The notes under the pieces: model-generated
What the model saw: only the letters and a program-made list of their open reading frames with translations
What the model was told of the DNA's origin: nothing
The model's database searches: none
Program-made: the position numbers and the translations under genes
In this document: one piece after another, positions 49,865 to 58,629 of the stretch
Layout: every line of letters begins with the position of its first letter
Numbering within the stretch: position 1 is the first letter of the stretch
Source of the DNA: Lysobacter sp.
Lineage (GTDB): Bacteria > Pseudomonadota > Gammaproteobacteria > Xanthomonadales > Xanthomonadaceae
Assembly (NCBI GenBank): GCA_030151365.1
Contig: JASLDW010000032.1
Location: 1 to 64,000, forward strand
DNA length: 64,000 bases
Direction: 5' to 3'

Positions 49865-50275
49865 TCACTTCTTCAGGCTGTCGCGGATGTCGCGCAGCAG
49901 CAACACTTCCTCGCTCGGCGGTGCATCGGCGGCGACTTCCGGCTTGCGCATGCGGTTGTAGGCCTTGAGGAACAGGAAGATCACGAAGGCGATCAGCAGG
50001 AAATCGATGCAGGTCTGGATGAAATCGCCGTACTTGATCGCCACTTCCGCGACCTTTTCCTTGCCGGTCGCCGGATCCATCACCGCCGGGGTGATGACGT
50101 GTTTCCAGTCCTTGAAGCTGACGCCACCGGTCAACATGCTGATCGCCGGCATCACCACGCCTTCGACCAGCGCGGTGACGATCTTGCCGAATGCGGCGCC
50201 GATGATCACGCCGACTGCCAGGTCGACGACATTGCCTTTGGAGATGAACTCCTTGAACTCGCTGATCATGCCCAT
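49865..50275 (-). CDS. mscL: Large-conductance mechanosensitive channel
   Basis: The 136-residue protein forms a pentameric tension-gated pore that releases solutes on osmotic downshock. It begins MGMISEFKEFISKGNVVDLAVGVIIGAAFGKIV, typical of MscL TM1, followed by the TM2 segment FIQTCIDFLLIAFVIFLFLK. The C-terminus PSEEVLLLRDIRDSLKK is the conserved cytoplasmic helix. I chose ATG 50275 rather than the earlier 50284 codon to match the MGMxSEFK start of relatives. It lies 105 bp from the M28 gene's start on the same strand and near the FAH gene. Confidence 0.95.
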   Translation of the reverse strand: MGMISEFKEFISKGNVVDLAVGVIIGAAFGKIVTALVEGVVMPAISMLTGGVSFKDWKHVITPAVMDPATGKEKVAEVAIKYGDFIQTCIDFLLIAFVIFLFLKAYNRMRKPEVAADAPPSEEVLLLRDIRDSLKK

Positions 50276-50323
50276 GCAATCCAACCCGTGTTGAGAGGTG
50301 GCGGGAGCATAGCGCAGCGCCGT

Positions 50324-51022
50324 CTAGACGATTTCACCTTCCAGCACCAGCAGCGCCCCGAGGCGGGCGACGAAGCGGTCGCCACGCTGCAGTGCGGCAA
50401 CGCCGGCCGGCGTGCCGGTGAACACCAGGTCGCCGCGGCGCAGCGCATACAGCTTCGACAGTTCGATCAGCACGTCGGGAACGTCCCAGATCCAGTCGCG
50501 GAGTTCGCCGTGCTGGCGCAGTTCGCCGTTCACCTCGAGACTGATCGCGAGCGTGGACAGGTCGCCGGCATCCGCCACAGGAATCACCCTGCTGATCGGC
50601 GCCGAATCGTCGAAAGCCTTGCCGATGTCCCAGGGCAGCGACTTCGCCTTGCATTCGGCCTGGAGGTCGCGGCGGGTGAGGTCGAGGCCGATGGCATAAC
50701 CGAACACCAGCGCCTCGGCCTGCGCCCGTGTCAATTCGCCTTGCGGGGCATCGGCGCCGAGCACCGCTACCAGTTCGACTTCGTGGTGCAATTCGTGCGT
50801 CGCCGTCGGATAGCGCACGCGGCCATCGGTGACGATGGCATCGGCCGGTTTCTGGAACAGCACCGGGCGACCGCGCGCGTCCGGCGACGCCGGCGTCGCC
50901 CCCATTTCGCGCGCATGGTCGGCGAAGTTGCGGCCGACGCAGTGGATGTGGTGCACCGGGATCGTGCGGCCGTCGCCGGTGGTGACGCGCGGAGCGGGCA
51001 GGGGCGGGAAGACGTCGTTCAT
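50324..51022 (-). CDS. Fumarylacetoacetate hydrolase family protein
   Basis: The 232-residue enzyme belongs to the FAH superfamily of C-C bond hydrolases and decarboxylases for aromatic and sugar breakdown. It shows HIHCVGRNFADHAREMG, VLFQKPADAI, the metal Glu pair in HHEVELVAVLG and GYAIGLDLTRRDLQ. The C-terminal KLYALRRGDLVFTGTPAGV is characteristic. The actual substrate (acylpyruvate, oxaloacetate or other) cannot be assigned. It is divergent from the Rieske gene at 51090 with 67 bp between. Confidence 0.92.
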   Translation of the reverse strand: MNDVFPPLPAPRVTTGDGRTIPVHHIHCVGRNFADHAREMGATPASPDARGRPVLFQKPADAIVTDGRVRYPTATHELHHEVELVAVLGADAPQGELTRAQAEALVFGYAIGLDLTRRDLQAECKAKSLPWDIGKAFDDSAPISRVIPVADAGDLSTLAISLEVNGELRQHGELRDWIWDVPDVLIELSKLYALRRGDLVFTGTPAGVAALQRGDRFVARLGALLVLEGEIV

Positions 51023-51089
51023 GGGCGCTGCATCGAATTGGCCGGAACCGCTATGCTGCGTGCGGATTCATACCGTCGCAAGCCAAGCC

Positions 51090-51446
51090 GTGACCGAACC
51101 GCTCATCGCCGTCGAACAGATCCCCGACCATGGTTTCGCCGAAGCCAGCGGTACGGTCGATGGCGATGCCGAATCGCTGATCCTGCGTCGCGACGGCATG
51201 CGGGTGGCGGCGTGGTTCAACATCTGCCCGCACGCCGGACGCCGGCTCGATTGGGCGCCCGGGCAGTTCCTGGTCTCGCGCACCGGCGACCTGGTCTGCG
51301 CGGCGCATGGCGCCAGTTTCTCGCCGATCGATGGCCGCTGCACCGGCGGACCCTGCATGGGATCGTCGCTGCGCGCGGCGCCGGTGGAAACGCGCGACGG
51401 CCAGGTGTTCCTGAAAAACGTCAGCGGAACACCTGCAGCAGATTGA
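51090..51446 (+). CDS. Rieske [2Fe-2S] domain protein
   Basis: The 118-residue soluble protein consists of one Rieske domain, with C46-x-H48 in ICPHAGRRL and C70-x-x-H73 in VCAAHGASF. The GTG 51090 start fits the domain border; a longer frame would run into the FAH gene. It resembles small nitrite reductase-type or electron-transfer Rieske proteins. No oxygenase partner is adjacent. Its last 26 bases overlap the convergent SLC13 gene's end. Confidence 0.85.
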   Translation: MTEPLIAVEQIPDHGFAEASGTVDGDAESLILRRDGMRVAAWFNICPHAGRRLDWAPGQFLVSRTGDLVCAAHGASFSPIDGRCTGGPCMGSSLRAAPVETRDGQVFLKNVSGTPAAD

Positions 51447-53265
51447 CCATCGCCACCACGATGGCGATGTAGATGCAGGCCAGCGGTCCGCCGATCCGCC
51501 ACAGGTCGCGCGGGGTGTAATTGCCTGGGCCGATGATCATCGAGATCACCGGGTTCGACGCCGTCATGAAATTGCACGAGGCCGACAGCGCGACGATCAG
51601 GGCGAAGCTGGTGGGATTGCCCCCGGTCGCGAGTGCGAGGTTGACCGCGATCGGCACTAGCATGATGGTCGCGCCGACATGGCTGATGATCAGCGAGAAC
51701 AGCACGGTGAGCACCGCCAGCGCGAGTTCGATCAGCACGATCGGCGTGCTCTGCGGGATGCGATCGACCGTGTGGCCGGCGACCCAGGCCGCCGCGCCGC
51801 TGGAATCCATCGCCCAGCCCAGCGGGATCAGGCAGGCCATCAGGAACACGGTTTTCCAGCTGATCGCGGCGTAGGCCTCGTCCATTTGGATGACGCCGGT
51901 GACGAGCATGCCGGCGACGCCGGTCATCAGCGCGATCGGCACCGGCACGCGCGACGACAGCGCGATCAGCATGGTGACGGCGAAGATGCCCATCGCGATC
52001 TTGAACTTGTGCGGGCGTTGGCGCGCCTTCGGGTAATCGGTGACGACCACGAAGTCCTTCTGCGCGGCGACTTCCGCCAGCCGCTGCCAGATGCAGTGCA
52101 GGACCAGCATGTCGCCGGCGCGCAGCGGCACGTTGCGCACGTCTTCGCGGATCACTTCACGATCGCGGTTGATCGCCAGCAGGCTGATGCCGTACTGCTT
52201 GCGGAAGCGCAGTTCGGCCTGGGTCTTGCCGATGAAACGCGAATTCGGCGGGACCACCGCTTCGGCGATGCCGGCGCGGCTGGGATTGAAGAGGTCGCCG
52301 AATTCGCGCAGCCGCGATGACGCGACCAGCTTCTGTTGTTCGGCGAAACGCAGCACGTCTTCGCCCGGACCCATCGCGCCGAGGACGTCGCCGACCCAGA
52401 TGCGCGCATCCGACGGCGGCGCCAGGCGCGATTCGCCGTGGCTGCGATGCGCGAGCAGCAAAGGCGCGCCGACCAGGCGTTCCGCTTCGCCGATGGTGGT
52501 GCCGACCAGCGGACTCTGCGCCGTCACCGTCAGTTCGAAGACGTCGCCATTGATGCCGTAGGTACTGGCGAAATAGCTCTCGGTGCGGCCGGGCGTCACC
52601 GCGCCGTCTTCCTCGCGCAGGCGACGATCGCCGTAGAAGCGGAAGTACAGCAGCACTGCCGCCAGCATGACGATGCCGATCGGCATCGGCGCGAACATCT
52701 TGAAGGGATGGATCGACGCCGCGCCCGAAGGCATGTTGGCATTGGCCGACATCAGCAAGTCGTTGAGCAGGATCAGCGGCGAATTGCCGACCATGGTCAG
52801 CGCGCCGGCCATCACGATGGTCGCGGCGATCGGCAGCAGCATGCGCGAGGTGGCGATGCCGGTGCGCGCGGAGATGCGCGACGACACCGGCAGGAACATC
52901 GCCATCACCGACGGGTTCTGCATCAAGGGCGACACCGCGGCCGCCGACAGGCAGGTGAGGGTGAGCAGGCGTTTGTCGGAACCGCTCGATCGTCGCAGCA
53001 ACCAACCAGCGAGGCGGTTGAGCGCGCCGGTGCGCTCGAGGCCGGCGCCAAGGATCATCGTCGAGATGATGCTGATCACCGCGCTGCCGGAGAAGCCGCC
53101 GAACAGGTCCTCGGGTGCGATCAATCCGGTCAGGCCGAGCAGCACCAGCACGCACAACGCGACGACGTCCGGACGGATGCGCTCGAACAGGAACAGCACC
53201 ATCGTCAGCCCGACCAGGCCGAGCACCATGGCCATGTCGCTGCTGAGGACGAGGCCGCTGCCCAT
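51421..53265 (-). CDS. SLC13/DASS-type anion transporter with RCK_C domains
   Basis: The 614-residue inner-membrane protein has a block of N-terminal helices (VLGLVGLTMVLFLFE), a helical hairpin with SGSAVISIISTMILGAG, and the FLPVSSRIS segment. A cytoplasmic middle region (about residues 210-400) has two TrkA-C (RCK_C)-like domains, seen in ELTVTAQSPLVGTTIGEA and EAVVPPNSRFIGKTQAEL. The C-terminal helices include VGATIMLVPIAVNLAL and SASCNFMTASNPVI. Such proteins are likely Na+ or H+ coupled anion carriers; the substrate is unknown. ATG 53265 is preferred over a longer frame. It starts two bases after the trmB stop. Confidence 0.9.
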   Translation of the reverse strand: MGSGLVLSSDMAMVLGLVGLTMVLFLFERIRPDVVALCVLVLLGLTGLIAPEDLFGGFSGSAVISIISTMILGAGLERTGALNRLAGWLLRRSSGSDKRLLTLTCLSAAAVSPLMQNPSVMAMFLPVSSRISARTGIATSRMLLPIAATIVMAGALTMVGNSPLILLNDLLMSANANMPSGAASIHPFKMFAPMPIGIVMLAAVLLYFRFYGDRRLREEDGAVTPGRTESYFASTYGINGDVFELTVTAQSPLVGTTIGEAERLVGAPLLLAHRSHGESRLAPPSDARIWVGDVLGAMGPGEDVLRFAEQQKLVASSRLREFGDLFNPSRAGIAEAVVPPNSRFIGKTQAELRFRKQYGISLLAINRDREVIREDVRNVPLRAGDMLVLHCIWQRLAEVAAQKDFVVVTDYPKARQRPHKFKIAMGIFAVTMLIALSSRVPVPIALMTGVAGMLVTGVIQMDEAYAAISWKTVFLMACLIPLGWAMDSSGAAAWVAGHTVDRIPQSTPIVLIELALAVLTVLFSLIISHVGATIMLVPIAVNLALATGGNPTSFALIVALSASCNFMTASNPVISMIIGPGNYTPRDLWRIGGPLACIYIAIVVAMVNLLQVFR

Positions 53266-53267
53266 CG

Positions 53268-54002
53268 TCAGGTGCGGTCGTAGATCAGGTCGAAAACGGG
53301 ATGGCCGAGGCGTTGGCCGCGCGTCTCGAAATGCGTCTGCGGACGCCAGTCCGGGCGCGGCACCTGCCCGCGGGGGCCGGCGCGATTCACCAGTCCCGGC
53401 GTTGCATCGAGTACATCCCACATCTGTTCGGCGTAATCGGGCCAGTCGGTGGCGAGATGCAGGCGACCGGTCGGCGCCAGCTTGCGCACCAGCAGTGCGG
53501 CGAATTCCGGGTTCACCAGCCGGCGCTTGCCGTGGCGCTTCTTGTGCCAGGGATCCGGGAAGTAGATGCGGATCTCGTCGAGCGAACCATCGGCGATTTC
53601 GTTCTCCAGCACTTCGACGGCGTCGTGGTGATAGAGGCGCGCGTTCTTCGCGTCATCGCTGGCCAGTGCGTTGAGCAGGCGACCGACGCCGGGTGCGTGC
53701 ACTTCGATGCCGATGTGGTCGCGCGCGGGGTCCAGCGCAGCGGAATAGCGCAGTGCTTCGCCGTTGCCGAAACCGATCTCGACGATGCGCGGTGCATGGC
53801 GACCGAAGGCGGCGTCGAAATCGCGCGGCGTGCCCGAGTAGTCGAGACCGAAACGTGGCCATTGCTCATCGAACGCGCGTTGCTGCGCTTCGGTGAAGCG
53901 GCCCTGGCGCAGGACGAAACTGCGGATGCGGCGACGCCCGGGTTCGACCGTGAACGGCTTGGCCGGGACTTTCGCGCCGTCGCTCGAGAACGGATCGGTC
54001 AT
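53268..54002 (-). CDS. trmB: tRNA (guanine-N7-)-methyltransferase
   Basis: The 244-residue enzyme methylates G46 of tRNA with SAM. It shows RIVEIGFGNGEAL for SAM binding, then IGIEVHAPGVGRLLN, and the signature RIYFPDPWHKKRHGKRRLVNPEF. LHLATDWPDYAEQM and HFETRGQRLGHPVFDL complete the family pattern. Start ATG 54002 overlaps the thiG stop by four bases as ATGA. It is the third gene of the thiS-thiG-trmB set. Confidence 0.95.
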   Translation of the reverse strand: MTDPFSSDGAKVPAKPFTVEPGRRRIRSFVLRQGRFTEAQQRAFDEQWPRFGLDYSGTPRDFDAAFGRHAPRIVEIGFGNGEALRYSAALDPARDHIGIEVHAPGVGRLLNALASDDAKNARLYHHDAVEVLENEIADGSLDEIRIYFPDPWHKKRHGKRRLVNPEFAALLVRKLAPTGRLHLATDWPDYAEQMWDVLDATPGLVNRAGPRGQVPRPDWRPQTHFETRGQRLGHPVFDLIYDRT

Positions 54003-54787
54003 CCGATCAGTCCGTCCACCGGCGACGAGGCGCTGGCATAGCGCTTGCGCGGAATGCGGCCGGCAAGGAAGGCGTCGCGACCGGCTTCGACCGCCGCTTT
54101 CATTGCGCGCGCCATCCGCACCGGATCCCTGGCGCCGGCAATCGCCGTGTTCATCAGCACGCCATCGCAGCCGAGCTCCATCGCGATCGCAGCGTCCGAG
54201 GCGGTGCCGACGCCGGCGTCGACGATGATCGGCACCTTGGCGTTCTCGACGATCTCGAGCAGGTTGTAGCGATTCTGGATGCCGAGGCCGGAACCGATCG
54301 GCGCGGCCAGCGGCATCACCGCGACGCAGCCGATCTCCTCCAGGCGCTTGCACAGGATCGGATCGTCGCTGGTGTAGACCATGACGTGGAAACCGTCGGC
54401 GACCAGCGTTTCGGCGGCCTTGAGCGTCTGGATCACGTCGGGGAACAGCGTTTTCTGGTCGCCCAGCACTTCGAGCTTGGTCAGGTTGTGGCCATCCAGC
54501 AGTTCGCGCGCGAGCCGGCAGGTGCGCACGGCGTCCTCGGCGGTGTAGCAGCCGGCGGTATTCGGGAGGATGGTGTAGCGATCGGGCGGCAGCACGTCGA
54601 GCAGGTTCGGTTCGCCCGGATTCTGCCCGATGTTGGTGCGACGGATCGCCACGGTGACGATCTCGGCGCCGGCGGCTTCGGTGGCGTTGCGGGTTTCGTC
54701 GAGATCCCTGAATTTGCCGGTGCCGGTGAGCAGGCGCGAACGGTAGGCCTTCCCTGCGATGACCAGGGCGTCGTCGGAAATGTTCAT
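53999..54787 (-). CDS. thiG: Thiazole synthase ThiG
   Basis: The 262-residue enzyme builds the thiazole phosphate of thiamine from deoxyxylulose 5-phosphate, a glycine-derived imine and the ThiS sulfur carrier. It shows YRSRLLTGTGKF, VTVAIRRTNIG, the Schiff-base Lys in NLTKLEVLGD (K104), and the phosphate-binding IVDAGVGTASDAAIAMELG. I chose ATG 54787 because the longer frame adds an unrelated basic stretch. It is encoded just after thiS and before trmB, with a 4-base overlap to the latter. Confidence 0.96.
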   Translation of the reverse strand: MNISDDALVIAGKAYRSRLLTGTGKFRDLDETRNATEAAGAEIVTVAIRRTNIGQNPGEPNLLDVLPPDRYTILPNTAGCYTAEDAVRTCRLARELLDGHNLTKLEVLGDQKTLFPDVIQTLKAAETLVADGFHVMVYTSDDPILCKRLEEIGCVAVMPLAAPIGSGLGIQNRYNLLEIVENAKVPIIVDAGVGTASDAAIAMELGCDGVLMNTAIAGARDPVRMARAMKAAVEAGRDAFLAGRIPRKRYASASSPVDGLIG

Positions 54788-54859
54788 GGGGAAATTATCG
54801 CCGATGGCGCTTGATGATGCCGCTTCGGCTCGAATATTGCGGCCGCGCAAACGCAAGCC

Positions 54860-55060
54860 TCATCCACCGCCAAGCGCGTGCACGATCTCGACGCGATCGC
54901 CCGCGCGCAACGCGGTGTTCGCATGGCGACTGCGCGGCACGATCTCGCCGTTGATCTCGACCGCGACGCGGCGCTCGGCCAGGCCTTCGGCTTGCAGCAG
55001 GGTCGCGATGGTGGTGTCGGGTGCGCAGGCGCGCGTTTCGCCATTGAGCTGGATGTCCAT
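54860..55060 (-). CDS. thiS: Sulfur carrier protein ThiS
   Basis: The 66-residue ubiquitin-fold carrier donates sulfur as a C-terminal thiocarboxylate to ThiG. It starts MDIQLNGETRACAPDTTIATLL and ends HALGGG, with the terminal Gly residues required for activation. The family length of about 65 residues matches. It lies 72 bp ahead of thiG on the same strand. No TPP riboswitch motif was recognised in the 113 bp upstream. Confidence 0.94.
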   Translation of the reverse strand: MDIQLNGETRACAPDTTIATLLQAEGLAERRVAVEINGEIVPRSRHANTALRAGDRVEIVHALGGG

Positions 55061-55173
55061 GGCGTCATTGTCGCCCGAAGCGGGATGTCGCGCTGCAGCA
55101 TGCGAGCGTTAGCTTTTCGTGAAACCATCGCCATACGCGGGCGAATCCAGCCCGGTCCAACGAGATCGCATCG

Positions 55174-57051
55174 ATGCGCACGAAGCTCCTCTGCACCGCC
55201 CTGGCGTCCGTCCTGTCGATGGTGGCCCTGCCGGCCGCCGCCCAATACGTCGATACCCATGCCCGGACCTTCAGCCAGACCATCTTCTTCGGCGACAGCC
55301 TGACCGATGCCGGGTTCTTCCGGCCGCTGCTGCCGGCCGCGGGACAGCCGTTCATCGGCCAGTTCACCACCAACCCGGGCACCACCTGGGCGCAGGACGT
55401 GGCGAACTATTACGGCACCAACCAGTCGACCGGCTGGACGGCCGCAGGACCCGACAGCGGCAGCAACTACGCCGTGGGTGGCGCGCGCGTCAACACGCCC
55501 AGCGCGAGTGCCCCGTCGCTTGCCCAGCAGGCGGCCTTCTACCTGTCGCGCACGGGGGGTCGTGCCGATCCCAACGCCCTGTATACGGTGTGGGGCGGCG
55601 CCAATGACCTGCGTGCGATCACCAATCCGGCCAATGCCGCAACGACCATCGGTTCGGCGGTGGCCGGTGAAGTCGCCATCGTCGGCCAATTGCAGGCGGC
55701 GGGTGCGCGTTACGTGCTGGTGCCGAACATCCCGGACATCGGCCTGACCCCGGAAGCGCTTGCGGCCGGCCCTGTCACTTCCGCGACGGCGACTGCGTTG
55801 TCGGCGAACTACAACTCGGCGCTGTACAGCGCCTTCGCTTCCAGCGGGCTGCGCATCATTCCGCTCGATACCTTCCACATGCTGCGCGAGATCGTCGCCA
55901 ATCCGGCGCTCTACGGATTCCGCGATGTCACCCATACCGCGTGCGGCACCGGCAATGCGCCTGCCGGCTCGTCGCTGACGTGTGGTCCGCAAGGGTTGGG
56001 CCTTCCGTCTTCGTACGCTCCGGGCGCCGATCAGACCTATGCGTTCGCCGATGGCATCCATCCGTCGACAGCCGCCCACAAGATCCTCAGCGACTACGCC
56101 GTCGCCACGCTGGAAGGCCCGCGCCAGATCGCCGTCCTGCCGATGTCGGCGATGAGCGTCGGCCGCAATCGCGCCGACCTGCTGTTCGCCCAGACCCAGG
56201 GCAAGACCTTCGGCGAGAAGGACGCGAATGGCATGCGCTGGTGGTTCAACGGCAACCTCGACCAGCAGCGCTATACCCGTGGCCAGGCGGGCGACGGCTT
56301 CGACGGCATCGGTCCGTCGCTGGGCGGCGGCATCGGCTGGAACAGCGGTGCGTTCAACTACGGCGGTGCATTGAACTACGGCCGCCAGCGCATCGATTAC
56401 GCGCAGAAGCGCGGCGATTTCCGCCAGACCGACCTCTCGATCGCCGGTTTCGCCGGCTGGCACAACAACAATGCCTGGGTGACCGCGCAACTCGGCTATT
56501 CACGCATCGAGGACAAGGTGCGTCGCGACGTGCCGCTGGGACCGGCGGTGCGCACCCACAGCGGCAAGGCCAACGGCAGCGACGTCTACGCCGGCATCAA
56601 CGGCGGCTGGATGTTCCACAGCGGCAAGCTCGACCACGGTCCGGTCGGCGAAGTGCTGTTGCAGCGCATCCGCATCGATGGCTACACCGAAAGCGATGCC
56701 AACCTGTCGACCGCGCTGGCCTATCCGAGGCAGACCTTCAATTCGCGCCTGGCATCGCTGGGGTACGAGGCGCGCTTCCACTTGACCGAAAGCCTGACGC
56801 CGTTCGCGCGCGTGAGCGCCGATCGCGAATTCGGCAAGCTGCCCTCGGAAGCGCGCGCCAGCATGCCGAGCGTGGGTTCGATGGAATTCGCGGTGCCGGG
56901 TCCGTCGTTCGATCGCGGCTACGGTTCGCTGGCGGCCGGCGTGCGCGGGCAGTTCGAAGGCCTCGACGTGATGGTCGGCGGCACCACGACCGTCGCGCGC
57001 GGCGGCGGCAACTATCGTGCACTGTCGCTGACCGTCGGCAAGACTTTCTAA
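55174..57051 (+). CDS. Autotransporter GDSL esterase (EstA-like)
   Basis: The 625-residue outer-membrane esterase has a signal peptide (MRTKLLCTALASVLSMVALP and onward), an SGNH hydrolase passenger with catalytic S42 in FFGDSLTDAG, the block GGANDL, and D293/H296 in DGIHPS. The C-terminal beta-barrel (about residues 355-625) ends in Phe, as in outer-membrane proteins. Relatives such as EstA act on esters at the cell surface and influence lipid release and motility. No neighbouring operon partner is evident. Confidence 0.93.
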   Translation: MRTKLLCTALASVLSMVALPAAAQYVDTHARTFSQTIFFGDSLTDAGFFRPLLPAAGQPFIGQFTTNPGTTWAQDVANYYGTNQSTGWTAAGPDSGSNYAVGGARVNTPSASAPSLAQQAAFYLSRTGGRADPNALYTVWGGANDLRAITNPANAATTIGSAVAGEVAIVGQLQAAGARYVLVPNIPDIGLTPEALAAGPVTSATATALSANYNSALYSAFASSGLRIIPLDTFHMLREIVANPALYGFRDVTHTACGTGNAPAGSSLTCGPQGLGLPSSYAPGADQTYAFADGIHPSTAAHKILSDYAVATLEGPRQIAVLPMSAMSVGRNRADLLFAQTQGKTFGEKDANGMRWWFNGNLDQQRYTRGQAGDGFDGIGPSLGGGIGWNSGAFNYGGALNYGRQRIDYAQKRGDFRQTDLSIAGFAGWHNNNAWVTAQLGYSRIEDKVRRDVPLGPAVRTHSGKANGSDVYAGINGGWMFHSGKLDHGPVGEVLLQRIRIDGYTESDANLSTALAYPRQTFNSRLASLGYEARFHLTESLTPFARVSADREFGKLPSEARASMPSVGSMEFAVPGPSFDRGYGSLAAGVRGQFEGLDVMVGGTTTVARGGGNYRALSLTVGKTF

Positions 57052-57101
57052 CCATTGCTTGACACACGGGCAACATGCTGCGGTTAGAATCCGCGGCGTC
57101 C

Positions 57102-57175
57102 GCGGGTGTAGTTCAATGGTAGAACTGCAGCTTCCCAAGCTGCTAGCGTGGGTTCGATTCCCATCACCCGCTCCA
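57102..57175 (+). tRNA. tRNA-Gly (anticodon CCC)
   Basis: A 74-base cloverleaf runs from GCGGGTG (57102) to the encoded CCA (57173-57175). The acceptor pairs with CACCCGC. The anticodon stem GCAGC/GCTGC flanks loop TTCCCAA, giving CCC, which reads GGG codons. The T arm carries TTCGATT. It lies between the esterase and the RimB-like gene. Confidence 0.97.
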
Positions 57176-57224
57176 ACCCATTCACGGCGGCCTCGGCCGC
57201 CGTGATCGTCTCGAGGCCGTGTGC

Positions 57225-57662
57225 ATGTCAGGTGAGGTCACCGTGGGTTGGCGGGAAACCGTGGCCCTGCCGGAATTGGGCATCGAGCGCATCCGCGCCA
57301 AGATCGACACCGGCGCGCGCAGTTCGTCGCTGCATGTCGATCGCCAGTGGCGGATCGAGCGCGATGGCGAAACCTGGGTCGGTTTCGAGATCCGTCCGCG
57401 CCCGGGCGCCGACGTGGTCACCGTGGAGGCGCGCCTGATCGACGAGCGCGAGGTCATCGATTCCGGCGGCCACCGCGCGCGGCGCCCGTTCATCCGCGCG
57501 CGCATGCGCCTCGCCGACATCGATCGCGAGATCGAACTCAACCTCGCCGACCGCGCCGGCATGCGTTTCCCGATGTTGCTCGGCCGCCAGGCCATGCGTG
57601 ACGGTTTCGTCGTCGATCCCTCGCGTTCGCACCTGCACCGACGACGCAAAGGCGCCGAATGA
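57225..57662 (+). CDS. RimB-like ATP-dependent zinc protease family protein (RimK-linked)
   Basis: The 145-residue protein belongs to the retropepsin-like zinc protease family (PF05618), whose members pair with RimK. It opens TVGWRETVALPELGIERIRAKIDTGARSSSLH, with the D-T-G-A-R-S-S motif that recalls aspartic-protease folds. LLGRQAMRDGFVVDPSRSH follows. In other bacteria RimB trims glutamate tails that RimK adds to ribosomal protein S6. ATG 57225 is preferred to the GTG two codons earlier. It overlaps rimK by four bases. Confidence 0.85.
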   Translation: MSGEVTVGWRETVALPELGIERIRAKIDTGARSSSLHVDRQWRIERDGETWVGFEIRPRPGADVVTVEARLIDEREVIDSGGHRARRPFIRARMRLADIDREIELNLADRAGMRFPMLLGRQAMRDGFVVDPSRSHLHRRRKGAE

Positions 57663-58585
57663 AACTCGCGATCCTGTCGCGCAACACCAAGCTGTATTCC
57701 ACCAAGCGCCTGGTCGAGGCCGCGCGCCAGCGCGGCCACAGCGTGCGCGTGCTCGATCCGCTGCGCTGCTACATGAAGATCGGCGTCGACGCCTTCGAGA
57801 TGCATTACAAGGGCGTGCAGATCGCCGGCTACGACGCGGTGATCCCGCGCATCGGCGCGTCGGTCACGCGCTACGGCACCGCGGTGCTGCGCCAGTTCGA
57901 ACTGATGGGGACGACTTCGCCCAACGGCTGCGACGCCATCCTGCGCGCGCGCGACAAATTGCGTTGCCACCAAATGCTGGCGGCCGAAGGCATCGATTTC
58001 CCCGCGACCGTGTTCGGCGACAACCCCGACGATACCGTCGACATGCTGTCGATGCTGGGGCCGCCGCCCCACGTCATCAAGTTGAACGAAGGCTCGCAGG
58101 GCGCGGGCGTGATGCTCACCGAAAAGCCGTCGGCATCGCGCGCGGTGATCGAGGCCCTGCGCGGCCTCTATGCGCAATTCCTGGTGCAGGAATTCGTCGC
58201 CGAAGCCAGGGGCGCCGACCTGCGCTGTTTCGTGGTCGGCGGCCAGGTGGTCGCGGCGATGAAGCGCCAGGCACCGGACGGCGATTTCCGCTCCAACCTG
58301 CATCGCGGCGGCAGTGCGGTTCCGGCCAAGCCACGCAAGGACGAGATCGATGTCGCCGTGCGCGCGGCGCGCGCGCTGGGCCTCGGCATCGCCGGCGTCG
58401 ACCTGATCCGCTCCAAGCGCGGCCCGCTGGTGCTGGAGGTCAATTCATCGCCCGGCCTGGAAGGCATCGAGCAGGCGACCGGCGTCGACATCGCCGGGGC
58501 CATCATCGACCACGTCGCCGCCGGGGTGGAACCTCGCGCCCGCAAGCGTGTCAAAGCAGGGAAGGGCGCCGCGAAGCGCCGTTGA
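57659..58585 (+). CDS. rimK: RimK family ATP-grasp glutamate ligase
   Basis: The 308-residue ATP-grasp ligase adds glutamates to the C-terminus of ribosomal protein S6 in well-studied members. It shows RNTKLYSTKRLVEAARQRGH, SVTRYGTAVLRQFE, the ATP loop KLNEGSQGAGVMLTE, DLRCFVVGGQVVAAMKR, and the metal Glu/Asn in LVLEVNSSPGLEGIE. A basic tail (RARKRVKAGKGAAKRR) closes it. ATGA overlap with the RimB-like gene indicates a joint operon. The target here is inferred, not shown. Confidence 0.93.
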   Translation: MKLAILSRNTKLYSTKRLVEAARQRGHSVRVLDPLRCYMKIGVDAFEMHYKGVQIAGYDAVIPRIGASVTRYGTAVLRQFELMGTTSPNGCDAILRARDKLRCHQMLAAEGIDFPATVFGDNPDDTVDMLSMLGPPPHVIKLNEGSQGAGVMLTEKPSASRAVIEALRGLYAQFLVQEFVAEARGADLRCFVVGGQVVAAMKRQAPDGDFRSNLHRGGSAVPAKPRKDEIDVAVRAARALGLGIAGVDLIRSKRGPLVLEVNSSPGLEGIEQATGVDIAGAIIDHVAAGVEPRARKRVKAGKGAAKRR

Positions 58586-58629
58586 GCGGCCCTGTGCCAG
58601 AATGAAAACTCGAATGGAGGAGACCGCCC

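Noticed and set aside
48497..51472. Open frame of 991 codons on the plus strand
   Set aside because: It lies antisense to the M28 peptidase, mscL and FAH genes, and its repetitive Arg/His/Ala composition is typical of a shadow.
55061..55173. TPP riboswitch ahead of thiS
   Set aside because: The conserved thi-box sequence is not seen in the 113-bp spacer on the thiS strand.
57102..57175. tRNA-Gly as an integration site for a mobile element
   Set aside because: No integrase, duplicate of the tRNA 3' end, or foreign-looking block follows it.
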